DNA of 36,744 bases from the IMG/VR virus record IMGVR_UViG_3300025769_000346, positions 1 through 36,744 of that record; one strand, 5' to 3'. The stretch is from a virus. This document shows positions 8,597-15,800 of this stretch, in pieces. The notes under the pieces are model-generated. The model was given only the letters and a program-made list of their open reading frames with translations. It was not told the origin of the DNA and did no database searches. The position numbers and the translations under genes were made by a program. Numbering within the stretch: position 1 is the stretch's first letter; every line of letters starts with the position of its first letter.

Positions 8597-8914
8597 ATGT
8601 TATCTACAGAATATCGTTTACGGTTGCAATTTATTTGCAACCGTATTGCAAAACAACAAGAAGTTCAATTAACCGATGTTATTTGGGCTGAAAAATTAGC
8701 AAAAGCAAATCGATCTGCTGCAGAGCTTTTAAGAAAAGCTAGAAGATTTGCTTGTAATCCAGAAATCGAAACAAACAGTTTAGATAGTTTGCTCAACGAT
8801 TTAGACCTAGGTGATCCTGACCCAAGTAATCACAGAACAGGTTTTAAGAGCGCAGATGATATTGTCGATTGGTTTAGCCAAGAAAAAACAGATGATTGGA
8901 GACAAAGAGATTAA
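8597..8914 (+). CDS. Small conserved-type cyanophage protein, 105 aa
   Basis: A helical first half (YRLRLQFICNRIAKQQEVQL, then WAEKLAKANRSAAELLRKAR) and an acidic second half with DLGDPDPSNHRTGF and a C-terminal DDIVDWFSQEKTDDWRQRD. The ordered, motif-like C-terminus suggests a conserved family, but I cannot name it or a function. It follows the nblA-like gene by 12 bases and is the last gene before a shared terminator-like hairpin, so the two are probably co-transcribed. Confidence 0.6.
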   Translation: MLSTEYRLRLQFICNRIAKQQEVQLTDVIWAEKLAKANRSAAELLRKARRFACNPEIETNSLDSLLNDLDLGDPDPSNHRTGFKSADDIVDWFSQEKTDDWRQRD

Positions 8915-8915
8915 T

Positions 8916-8936
8916 AAAACCTTTTAAAAAGGTTTT
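8916..8936. terminator. AT-rich hairpin between convergent genes
   Basis: The inverted repeat AAAACCTTTT / AAAAGGTTTT has a one-base centre at 8916-8936, with further A and T runs on both sides. It lies between the stop of the 105-aa gene (+) and the stop of the DUF3310 gene (-), exactly where a bidirectional intrinsic terminator is expected. The stem has only two G:C pairs per arm, so its strength is uncertain. Confidence 0.5.
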
Positions 8937-8946
8937 AAAAAATTAA

Positions 8947-9186
8947 TTAAGAATTAAGAAGTCGCGATAGGTACCATTGTGCTTTCTTCAAAGACTCAGT
9001 ACCCCCTTTTTGTTTTTCTCTCCACAAATATTTTGCGACGTTACCTTTTAGGTATCCTCTATATTCTTCTTTGGTTAACTGTGCTTCGATTGCTTGGATG
9101 CATTCAACACCATCTCCCAAATAATGTGGGGGATGATTAACCATATCAACAAGTTCTGGCATAACGCCAGAAAGAGTCACAACCAT
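8947..9186 (-). CDS. DUF3310 (SaV-like) phage protein, 79 aa
   Basis: Residues 15-78 match the DUF3310 family: MVNHPPHYLGDGVECIQAIE, then LTKEEYRGYLKGNVAKYLWR and KGGTESLKKAQWYLSRLL. The family is widespread in phages and has no established activity, though some members are annotated as nucleotide-kinase-like. I chose ATG at 9186 because the preceding gene ends at 9198, leaving an 11-base gap; a longer frame to 9405 would run through that gene in a different frame and reads as low-complexity sequence. Confidence 0.8.
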   Translation of the reverse strand: MVVTLSGVMPELVDMVNHPPHYLGDGVECIQAIEAQLTKEEYRGYLKGNVAKYLWREKQKGGTESLKKAQWYLSRLLNS

Positions 9187-9197
9187 TGGAGGCTCGT

Positions 9198-9554
9198 TCA
9201 ATTCGCTAAACCACGGCGCTGAAGGGATCTCAGGCCCTCTAGCGTCAGCTCCGCAGGTGGTAAGTTCATGCCGATCTTCTCGCTCGCCATCGGCAATGTT
9301 CCTGGATACAGGTGAGCTTCCTCTACTGACGGAATGTAACCAGTTTTCCCCGGTCTCTTCATTCCCTCCAAAGCCAAGTTTTTTCTCTCCATCCCTGTTT
9401 CGCATGCTGAAAGACCACGATTGTACATATCATACAAAGGTACATCATTATCTGCATTGTCTAAAGGTTGCCCAAAAGTTTCTTCGCTTAAGCAACGACA
9501 ATCAATTTCATCTTTTACAAAACTGTCTAAAAAATTAGATGCATTCATCAACAT
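9198..9554 (-). CDS. Hypothetical protein, 118 aa
   Basis: Upstream partner of the DUF3310 gene, 11 bases away. The N-terminal half is acidic and helical (NFLDSFVKDEIDCRCLSEET); later segments include VPLYDMYNRGLSACETGMER and a C-terminal PPAELTLEGLRSLQRRG. No family recognised. Two start codons (9554 and 9548) are possible. It diverges from the plus-strand gene at 9612, so the 57 bases between them should hold promoters for both directions. Confidence 0.55.
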   Translation of the reverse strand: MLMNASNFLDSFVKDEIDCRCLSEETFGQPLDNADNDVPLYDMYNRGLSACETGMERKNLALEGMKRPGKTGYIPSVEEAHLYPGTLPMASEKIGMNLPPAELTLEGLRSLQRRGLAN

Positions 9555-9611
9555 TTTTTTAATTGATTTATTCCTCTTACAATAATACTATGGCAAAACT
9601 AGATAAAGACC

Positions 9612-9944
9612 TTGTTTGATTTAAACTACGATCCTTTAAAAGATTCAGCTAGCTCTGGAAGTGAAGTCACAGACTTAAATCCAGGTCGAATTTATAATAC
9701 AGATTTAAGACGTTTAGAAGAAGAAGATATTGATATTGTTGGTCCGTCAAATCAAAAACAAATTACTAGTTATATGAGAGCAGCTAAAGCAGCTGGTAAA
9801 TATAGAAAAAAAATGGAAATTGATTATCCATTAGGTCCTGGTGGAGATGTGCCAGGTTACTTTTCAGGAGATCGTTTTGGTAAATCAGGTGGAACCAACT
9901 ACGCTGAAAAACCAAAACGATTTTCTGGAAAACCTTATGGTTAA
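9612..9944 (+). CDS. Hypothetical protein, 110 aa, possible frameshifted start
   Basis: Isolated plus-strand gene between minus-strand genes. The sequence is acidic at first (DLNYDPLKDSASSGSEVTDL), has IVGPSNQKQITSYMRAAKAAG in the middle and a Gly- and Lys-rich end (FSGKPYG). Not recognised. The only in-frame start in reach is TTG at 9612. Nearby, ATG at 9590 opens a nine-codon frame (MAKLDKDLV then TGA) offset by one base, so either TTG is used, a +1 shift at GTT-TGA joins the two, or one base is wrong in the assembly. Its last four bases overlap the convergent dCTP deaminase gene. Confidence 0.55.
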   Translation: MFDLNYDPLKDSASSGSEVTDLNPGRIYNTDLRRLEEEDIDIVGPSNQKQITSYMRAAKAAGKYRKKMEIDYPLGPGGDVPGYFSGDRFGKSGGTNYAEKPKRFSGKPYG

Positions 9945-10531
9945 ACTTTAGAAAAAACAACTTCTTTTTTCTGACTTTGATACTTACCTTTTCTATCCTG
10001 GTAGCTAGTTTCACATGGCTTTCCCCGATGAAAAATTAATTGGGTAATACCTTCATCGGCATAGATACGATTAAATAAACCAGTACAATTACTAATTTCC
10101 AAAGTAAGATAACCTTCCCAACCAGCTTCAGCTGGAGTGATATTAACAAGAATACCTGAACGAGCGTAAGTTGATTTTCCAACAGCAACAACTGTCACAT
10201 CTCTGGGCAGTTTTAAATGTTCTTGAGCCACACCAAGGCAATAGCCATACGGGGGCAAAATAAAATACTGGCCATTTTCATCTTCTAACAGTTCAGCAGC
10301 TTTTAAAATATCATCTGAATTAAAATTTTTTGGATCACAATCTCCTCTTTGAGTGCCACCAAAAATTAAACATTGGCTAGGAGATAGACGAATATCATAA
10401 CCATAAGAACCAAGTCCGTAGCTAAGAATACGTTTCCCATCTTTTTCCTTACATGAATAATCAATAAAAGGAGAAATCATGTCCTGCTGTTCAGCCAGCT
10501 CTTTGATTTCCCAGTCTGACAACACCGACAT
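9941..10531 (-). CDS. dcd: dCTP deaminase, 196 aa
   Basis: Converts dCTP to dUTP and ammonia, feeding dTTP synthesis. The trimeric dUTPase-fold signature is clear: SYGYDIRLS (42-50), GKSTYARSGI (118-127) with the Ser and Arg that contact the phosphates, ITPAEAGWEGYLTLEISN (131-148) with the catalytic Glu in GWEG, and EGITQLIFHRG (160-170). Length is normal for Dcd (about 190). It would serve an AT-rich phage genome. Upstream on the same strand is the Dam-like gene, 29 bases away; the gene overlaps the convergent 110-aa gene by four bases. Confidence 0.93.
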   Translation of the reverse strand: MSVLSDWEIKELAEQQDMISPFIDYSCKEKDGKRILSYGLGSYGYDIRLSPSQCLIFGGTQRGDCDPKNFNSDDILKAAELLEDENGQYFILPPYGYCLGVAQEHLKLPRDVTVVAVGKSTYARSGILVNITPAEAGWEGYLTLEISNCTGLFNRIYADEGITQLIFHRGKPCETSYQDRKGKYQSQKKEVVFSKV

Positions 10532-10560
10532 AAATTTTGAATTTTCTTGGTATAACTACA

Positions 10561-11151
10561 TTAAACAATTATGCGCCCCTTTGGGGAATAAATGTCAATA
10601 AATTTTTCTGTAAAAAATGTGGTGTCTTGTTTTGGCTGCAGATAAACCAAAAGAGAAGTACAAGTCCGTTGTATGCCAATTCCTTCACTGGTATGTTTTA
10701 TTAGTGTTGGCGCTGTTTTTAAAATACAAACAGGAAAATCAAAAATCTTTTGTTCATAACGAATCATATCAGGACAGTTGGTAAAATAAAGACCTTGTTC
10801 TATATCTCCTTTCCACCAAGACCTGTAAAGCTTACGGAACCAAACAGCGTGAGATGAAGTTAAAGAAGGAGAAGAGGCCCTAGTCATTTTCCAGCGATCT
10901 TCTTTTTTATTCCAGAAATAAGCACCAGAAGGTGGAAATAAATAAACACGACCGTACCAGTCCTGTACATTTAAACCATCATCGGTAGGAGTAAAAAAAT
11001 TTTCTGCCTGGATATATTCATTGGCAACTTTAGAACTTGCCACGTCTAACTCAATGCCGCCCAACAATTGATGAGCAGCAGAAGTCAAGTCATAATTTGT
11101 AATATATTCTCGGTCTTCATTCAAACCTTTGCGAACATTAGGTATTGCCAT
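10561..11151 (-). CDS. Phage Dam-like adenine methyltransferase relative with altered catalytic motif, 196 aa
   Basis: Matches the layout of phage DNA N-6-adenine methyltransferases (PF05869 type): EYITNYDLTSAAHQLLGGIE, then LDVASS (35-40), FFTPTDDGLNVQDWYGRVY (52-70) and the catalytic site. In active enzymes that site reads Asp/Asn-Pro-Pro-Tyr/Phe; here it is LFPPSGAYFW with Phe72-Pro-Pro-Ser75. Both flanking key residues differ, so methylation activity is doubtful, and the protein may bind DNA or SAM only. The ATG overlaps the stop of the upstream gene (TAATG). It could instead be a diverged active subfamily. Confidence 0.7.
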   Translation of the reverse strand: MAIPNVRKGLNEDREYITNYDLTSAAHQLLGGIELDVASSKVANEYIQAENFFTPTDDGLNVQDWYGRVYLFPPSGAYFWNKKEDRWKMTRASSPSLTSSHAVWFRKLYRSWWKGDIEQGLYFTNCPDMIRYEQKIFDFPVCILKTAPTLIKHTSEGIGIQRTCTSLLVYLQPKQDTTFFTEKFIDIYSPKGRIIV

Positions 11152-11531
11152 TAATCTTTGTCTTTTTCGTAATCTACTTCAAAATAACGAATTCCTTCAT
11201 TGTCATTAATAATATAACCAGCTTTTTCTTCTGGGTTAATTTTTTGTGCTGCAGCCAACACTCTTCTAAATGTTTCAGCTAAATCGCCATTATTTTGTGT
11301 CTCACATTCTTCTTGTGCGGCATGAAGTTCTTTTAAAGTTAAAAAGAATACCGCACGTTGACCAGTAGGTTGAAAGCAAAGAACACCAGGCCCCTCAATA
11401 GCCCAGAATTTTCTATACATTTCACACATGTCACCCAAAATAAATTTGGATGTTGTGTCTAGCATTTTAAGCTTTTCCTCATTAATGTCTTCACCTAAGG
11501 TCGCACGAATTAATTTTTCTCTCTTGTTCAT
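11151..11531 (-). CDS. Hypothetical protein, 126 aa
   Basis: Helical N-terminus (NKREKLIRATLGEDINEEKL), a more hydrophobic middle (IEGPGVLCFQP, AVFFLTLKELHAAQEECE) and an acidic C-terminus ending YEKDKD. No family recognised and no membrane segment. It overlaps the upstream gene by 41 bases and the methylase-like gene by one, so it is part of one minus-strand operon running from the helix-turn-helix gene to dcd. Confidence 0.55.
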   Translation of the reverse strand: MNKREKLIRATLGEDINEEKLKMLDTTSKFILGDMCEMYRKFWAIEGPGVLCFQPTGQRAVFFLTLKELHAAQEECETQNNGDLAETFRRVLAAAQKINPEEKAGYIINDNEGIRYFEVDYEKDKD

Positions 11532-11985
11532 GTTTAATTAAACCTTGTTTTGATAAAGAGTCTAATAGTTTTGGGAGTGGTTTGTATATTACAACAAGTT
11601 TGCCGAGGTTGCCACGTTTTTTAATTAGCTTTCCGTTTTCATCTTTTAACTTATCAAATTCTCCCGATCGAATTAAGTATTCAGCTACGCACCGCAGTCG
11701 TCTTTTTAAAGGTAGTTCTGCAAGTGGAAATTTACCACAAATTGTATCTGCTTGCATATCTTTAAAAGCCAACCTTAATCGGTTGGCTAAAGTCATGCCT
11801 AAACCTTCATCTTCTTCCTCATAATTTTTTATGTTTTCTAGATACCGTCTAAGACATCCATCATCAAAAGAACCAAAAGGAGGTAAAAAATATAAAACCT
11901 GTTTAACTAAAGATTCTGGCAATATTTGTTTATAGTTTTTAATTGTAAGAATTGAAAAATCAATTCCATCAAAACGATGTGCCAT
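11491..11985 (-). CDS. Hypothetical protein, 164 aa, possibly replication or regulation
   Basis: Starts MAHRFDGIDFSILTIKNYKQ, continues with LVKQVLYFLPPFGSFDDG, and ends with a basic segment that looks like a winged-helix (KLVVIYKPLPKLLDSLSKQG, with KKRGNLGK just before). I chose ATG 11985, one base after the upstream gene's stop, over ATG 12048, which would add residues translated from inside that gene. No named family. Its place directly after the helix-turn-helix gene suggests a shared regulatory or replication task; that is inference. Confidence 0.5.
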   Translation of the reverse strand: MAHRFDGIDFSILTIKNYKQILPESLVKQVLYFLPPFGSFDDGCLRRYLENIKNYEEEDEGLGMTLANRLRLAFKDMQADTICGKFPLAELPLKRRLRCVAEYLIRSGEFDKLKDENGKLIKKRGNLGKLVVIYKPLPKLLDSLSKQGLIKHEQERKINSCDLR

Positions 11986-11986
11986 A

Positions 11987-12394
11987 TTATAAAGTATCTT
12001 TGTGAGAGGTTTTGTATAAAGCGCTTTTGAAAAAATCGCTTGACTCAATTTTTTTATTCTTACTAAAAGATTGAATCAATTGATTCCAAGGAATACGAAT
12101 AATCGCTTTTTTTCCAGGATCAGGCGCAATATTTATATAGTGTATACCTTCTTTCCATCCTTTGTCAGCTTTATTTCGGCCGACTGCGATCCAATTTCTA
12201 ATTGTTTGATCAGATACATTTAAACGGCGTCCGCATTCTTCCGTTGAAACGTACTCATCGGCATAAGCATCAGGACATAAAGAAATAGTTTTATCGTCTT
12301 TAGTTTTTTCAAACCATAAAGAATTAAGAATATTTTTAATTCCTTTTAGTTCATGAGCAACGTCTTCTATTGCTTTTCTAATTCCAGTCATCAT
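11987..12394 (-). CDS. Helix-turn-helix DNA-binding protein, 135 aa
   Basis: The N-terminal helix (RKAIEDVAHELKGIKNIL) may form a coiled coil. Residues 48-70 (YVSTEECGRRLNVSDQTIRN) are a clear helix-turn-helix of the excisionase/HTH_17 type, followed by a wing and WKEGIHYI ... KKAIIRIPWNQL. The layout resembles the 78-aa excisionase-like protein at 2543, with a longer N-terminus. Being first in the minus-strand operon (to dcd) and divergent from the plus-strand tail block, it is a candidate switch between the two blocks. Its binding sites are unknown. Confidence 0.7.
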   Translation of the reverse strand: MMTGIRKAIEDVAHELKGIKNILNSLWFEKTKDDKTISLCPDAYADEYVSTEECGRRLNVSDQTIRNWIAVGRNKADKGWKEGIHYINIAPDPGKKAIIRIPWNQLIQSFSKNKKIESSDFFKSALYKTSHKDTL

Positions 12395-12441
12395 GCAGTT
12401 TGTTTTAATTAATGCTAGTGTATAAAAAACAAAATTGTCAG

Positions 12442-12771
12442 ATGGAAAGCCAAGTTCCTTCCAGTCAGCCTCAGCAACAGATCACCCCAGAAATGCTGGA
12501 GCAGCTGAAGAAACAAGCTAAAGAACTTGCAATTCAACAGGCTTTGCAGCAAAGATTAGCATTTGAACAAAATCAAGTTCAACAACAAATGCAACCCCCC
12601 GCTCAAAGCAAAACTGTTAAAACCCCCTTGGTAAACAATAGAAGAAATCTTACAGTCGCAGAAATTATTTTAATGTTTGCAATTTCTTGCGGATTAGTCT
12701 TTGGGGTGCAATCTTGCTGGAACTATGCAACAAATATTTTACCTAAAATTGAAATCAAAGTACAAAAATAA
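12442..12771 (+). CDS. Small Gln-rich membrane protein, 109 aa
   Basis: The N-terminal 60 residues are very rich in Gln (ESQVPSSQPQQQITPEMLEQ ... AIQQALQQRLAFEQ) and likely helical or disordered. A single membrane segment follows, VAEIILMFAISCGLVFGV, then Trp and a short C-terminal tail ending in basic residues. ATG 12442 is preferred; an in-frame ATG at 12412 would add ten residues. A single-pass membrane protein beside the tail fibre could be a holin- or spanin-like factor or a membrane anchor, but no diagnostic motif is seen. Confidence 0.55.
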   Translation: MESQVPSSQPQQQITPEMLEQLKKQAKELAIQQALQQRLAFEQNQVQQQMQPPAQSKTVKTPLVNNRRNLTVAEIILMFAISCGLVFGVQSCWNYATNILPKIEIKVQK

Positions 12772-12792
12772 ATCAGATACAGGGGATTTATA

Positions 12793-12819
12793 ATGATGAA
12801 ACAGGTTGTATGTAGTTAA
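12793..12819 (+). promoter_or_regulatory. Eight-codon leader ORF abutting the GTG start of the tail fibre
   Basis: ATG at 12793 (a second ATG follows at once) opens the peptide MMKQVVCS, and its TAA at 12817-12819 is directly followed by the GTG start of the tail fibre. AGGGGA at 12781-12786 gives a good ribosome site for the leader, while the GTG itself has none. This arrangement would allow translational coupling, with ribosomes terminating and re-initiating at GTG. It may also be chance. Confidence 0.4.
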
Positions 12820-15800
12820 GTGGCCGATAGAAAGATTACAGAACTAGGCGCTATTAATGCCTCTAGTATTGCAGACGATGATCTGTATACGCTTGTTGAT
12901 GTTTCTGAGGTTGACCCTGGTTTAAAAAATAAAAAATTTACGTTTGCTTCTTCAAAAGAATACTATAATTTTTACTATCTTCAATTAACTGGCGGAACTG
13001 TTTCCGGTAACTTAACGGTCACCGGAAATCTTTCTGTTGGAGGAAATTTTTCTCCCGCAAATATTGATGTTACAGGTGTAAGCACTTTTAATCGTTTAAA
13101 TTGTACAGGAACTGGTACATTTACTAGTCTATTAAGTGGCGCGAATATTACTGGAGCAGTTGTAAATGTTGGTAATCTTTTTACCGATACCGGAAATATA
13201 TTAGATTTAACAGTTACAACTATAACTGGAGGCAGCGGAAATTTTGTCAGACTTTCTGGTCAAACTGTTACGGGCGCCACAGGTGCTTTTACTAATGTCA
13301 CTGGTCAAAATATAAGCGGTACTACTGCCAGTATTACTACGATTTCTGGCACAAATGCCACAGTTACAAGCACCATATCAGGTGCAACAATAACAGGAGA
13401 CACTGGTAATTTTACTAACTTTACTGCGACCAATATTACTGGCGCTACAATTACAGGTGCTACTGGCCAGTATTCTGTATTAGATGCAGGCACTGGAAAA
13501 TTTACGCTTGTTTCAGGCGCAACAGTTACCGGAACAACAGGTCAATTAGGAACATTAACAGGAGGTACTGGTAATTTTGTTCTGGTATCAGGAGATACGG
13601 TAAAAGGAACAACAATTACTGGAACAACTGGACAAATTGTTAATTTAACTAGTACGTCAGGATTTTTTACTTATGTTTCAGGAGGAAATGTTACAGGAGA
13701 CACAGGTAACTTTAGTAATTTAACAGCAGACACTGGAAGTTTTACTTACTTAACAGGCACTACTATTTCTGGTGCAACTGGTAATTTTAATAATTTAAGT
13801 ACCGATACAGGCACATTTACTCTTATAAGTGGAACTACAGTCACTGGCGATACAGGAAACTTTACATCAATTACAGCAGCAACAGGTACTTTTACAAGCT
13901 CTTTAAGTTTTCCTAGTTTAACTCTAACTGGCGATTTAACTGTTGGCAAAAAATTATACGTTGGCGAAGATGCGTTAATTACAGGAATTACAACAGTTGC
14001 TAGAGCAACTGGTTATGACTTTATCGTAAATTCAACTACATCAGGAGATGTAATTACTGTTGAGCCAAGTGGTGTTGTTTATATTCAAGATCCATTAGTT
14101 ATACCTGTAGCCAATAGAGCAAGTGGTGCTGGTTACTATATAAATACAGGGACTACAAACATTACAGGTAATAACACAACACTAGATTACAGTGGTGGAA
14201 ATGGTTTTAATTACGAAGGCAATAATGCAAGTGGTTACTATGGAAATTTAGTTGTACCCAATTTAATTTCCACAGATACAATTACAGGTTCTGCAGCTAC
14301 CTTTAGCAATTTAACAGGTAGTACTACTATTTCAGGTGGAACAATTTATGGCGGTACTATTACCGGAACTACTGGTCAATTTCCAACACTAACAGGTGGA
14401 ACTGGTACGTTTACGCTTGTTAGCGGAACCACCGTTACAGGCGCTACTGGTAGTTTTACCCAAGCAACGGCAGGAACAGGAACCTTTACTCTAGTCAGTG
14501 GAACAACTGTAACGGGAGGCACTGGTAACTTTGCTAATTTAACTGGTGGAACTGGTACATTTACTCTTGTTACCGGAACTACTGTTCAAGGTGCCACAGG
14601 GGATTTTGATACCATCAGTGGAACTAGTGGAATAATCACTACTATTTCTGGAGTTACTTTAATTACTGGTGTTACCGCTAGTTTCACAACAGGTAACTTT
14701 ACAGTTGCTAATTTCGTTATTGAAACAACAGGTAACATTACAACTACTGGTGGCTATGTTTCAGGTGCTAGTGGTTTATTTACTGATGCAAATATAACAG
14801 GTTTAATTATTTCAGGTAGCGGTGGTAATTTTGATGTATTAACAGGTGGCACAATCACAGGCACCACTGGGGATTTTGCAAGGGTAAATGTAGACACTGG
14901 TGTATTCACTTTTGCAAGTGGGACATCAGGCGCATTTACAACTATTACAGGCACAACAGGACATTTTGTTACATTAACTGTTGATACTGGTATTATCAGG
15001 GAAAAATTAACTGTTACTGGTGACGCATATTTTACTGAAGATATTTTTATTACAGGATCAGGTGACTTTGGATCTGGTATTGGCTTAAAAGCAACAGGTG
15101 AAGTTAAATTTTATGACGCAGATTCAACTCATTATGTTGCTTTTAAATCTGCTGATACAGTTTCTACTAATGTTACTTGGGTCCTTCCAGCTACTGATGC
15201 AACTACTTCTGGGGATGTACTATTAAGTGACGCAGCTGGTACATTAAGTTGGGGTGCAGTTGCGAGTCTTAGTGGTATAACAGATGATGCCGCACCTTTT
15301 ACTACTGCATTAGGTGCAGGAGCTGGAACAGGTATTACTTCTAATGGTACTGGAAATACTGCGGTCGGTTATCAAGCATTAAATACTAATACCACTGGAA
15401 AATACAATATTGCAGTAGGTTATAATTCAGCCATTAGCTCAACTGGTAATTATAATATTGTTATTGGACATGAAGCAGCTAGTGGACTTGTTAATAATGG
15501 TACTATTGCCATTGGTTCTGGTAGCGCAATAAATGTTTCGGGTAGTGAAATACTTACTATTGGTAATGGCAATTTAATTTCAGGTTTTGGTGGTAGTAAT
15601 GTTATTGCTATTGGTAATAATATTCTTGTAACCGGTCAGTTTTCTTCAGGAACCCAGCTTACCGGCGTAATTGCTATTGGTAATAATATAAATTTTCATA
15701 ACGCACTTAGTAGAAACCTTATTGCTATAGGTGAAGGCGCTTTAGAAAATAGTTCTCCATATCATGCAGTTGCAATTGGTTCCGGTGCTGGTAATCGTAT

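Noticed and set aside
9187-9405. N-terminal extension of the DUF3310 gene
   Set aside because: The extension runs through the 118-aa gene in another frame and does not resemble the family; ATG 9186 fits the gene spacing.
9257-9538. 93-aa plus-strand ORF
   Set aside because: It lies opposite two well-packed minus-strand genes and its Ser/Pro/Phe-rich sequence looks antisense.
13305-14954. Several 60-70 aa minus-strand ORFs opposite the tail fibre
   Set aside because: Their Val/Pro-rich repeats are the mirror of the Thr/Gly repeat codons on the coding strand; no ribosome sites.
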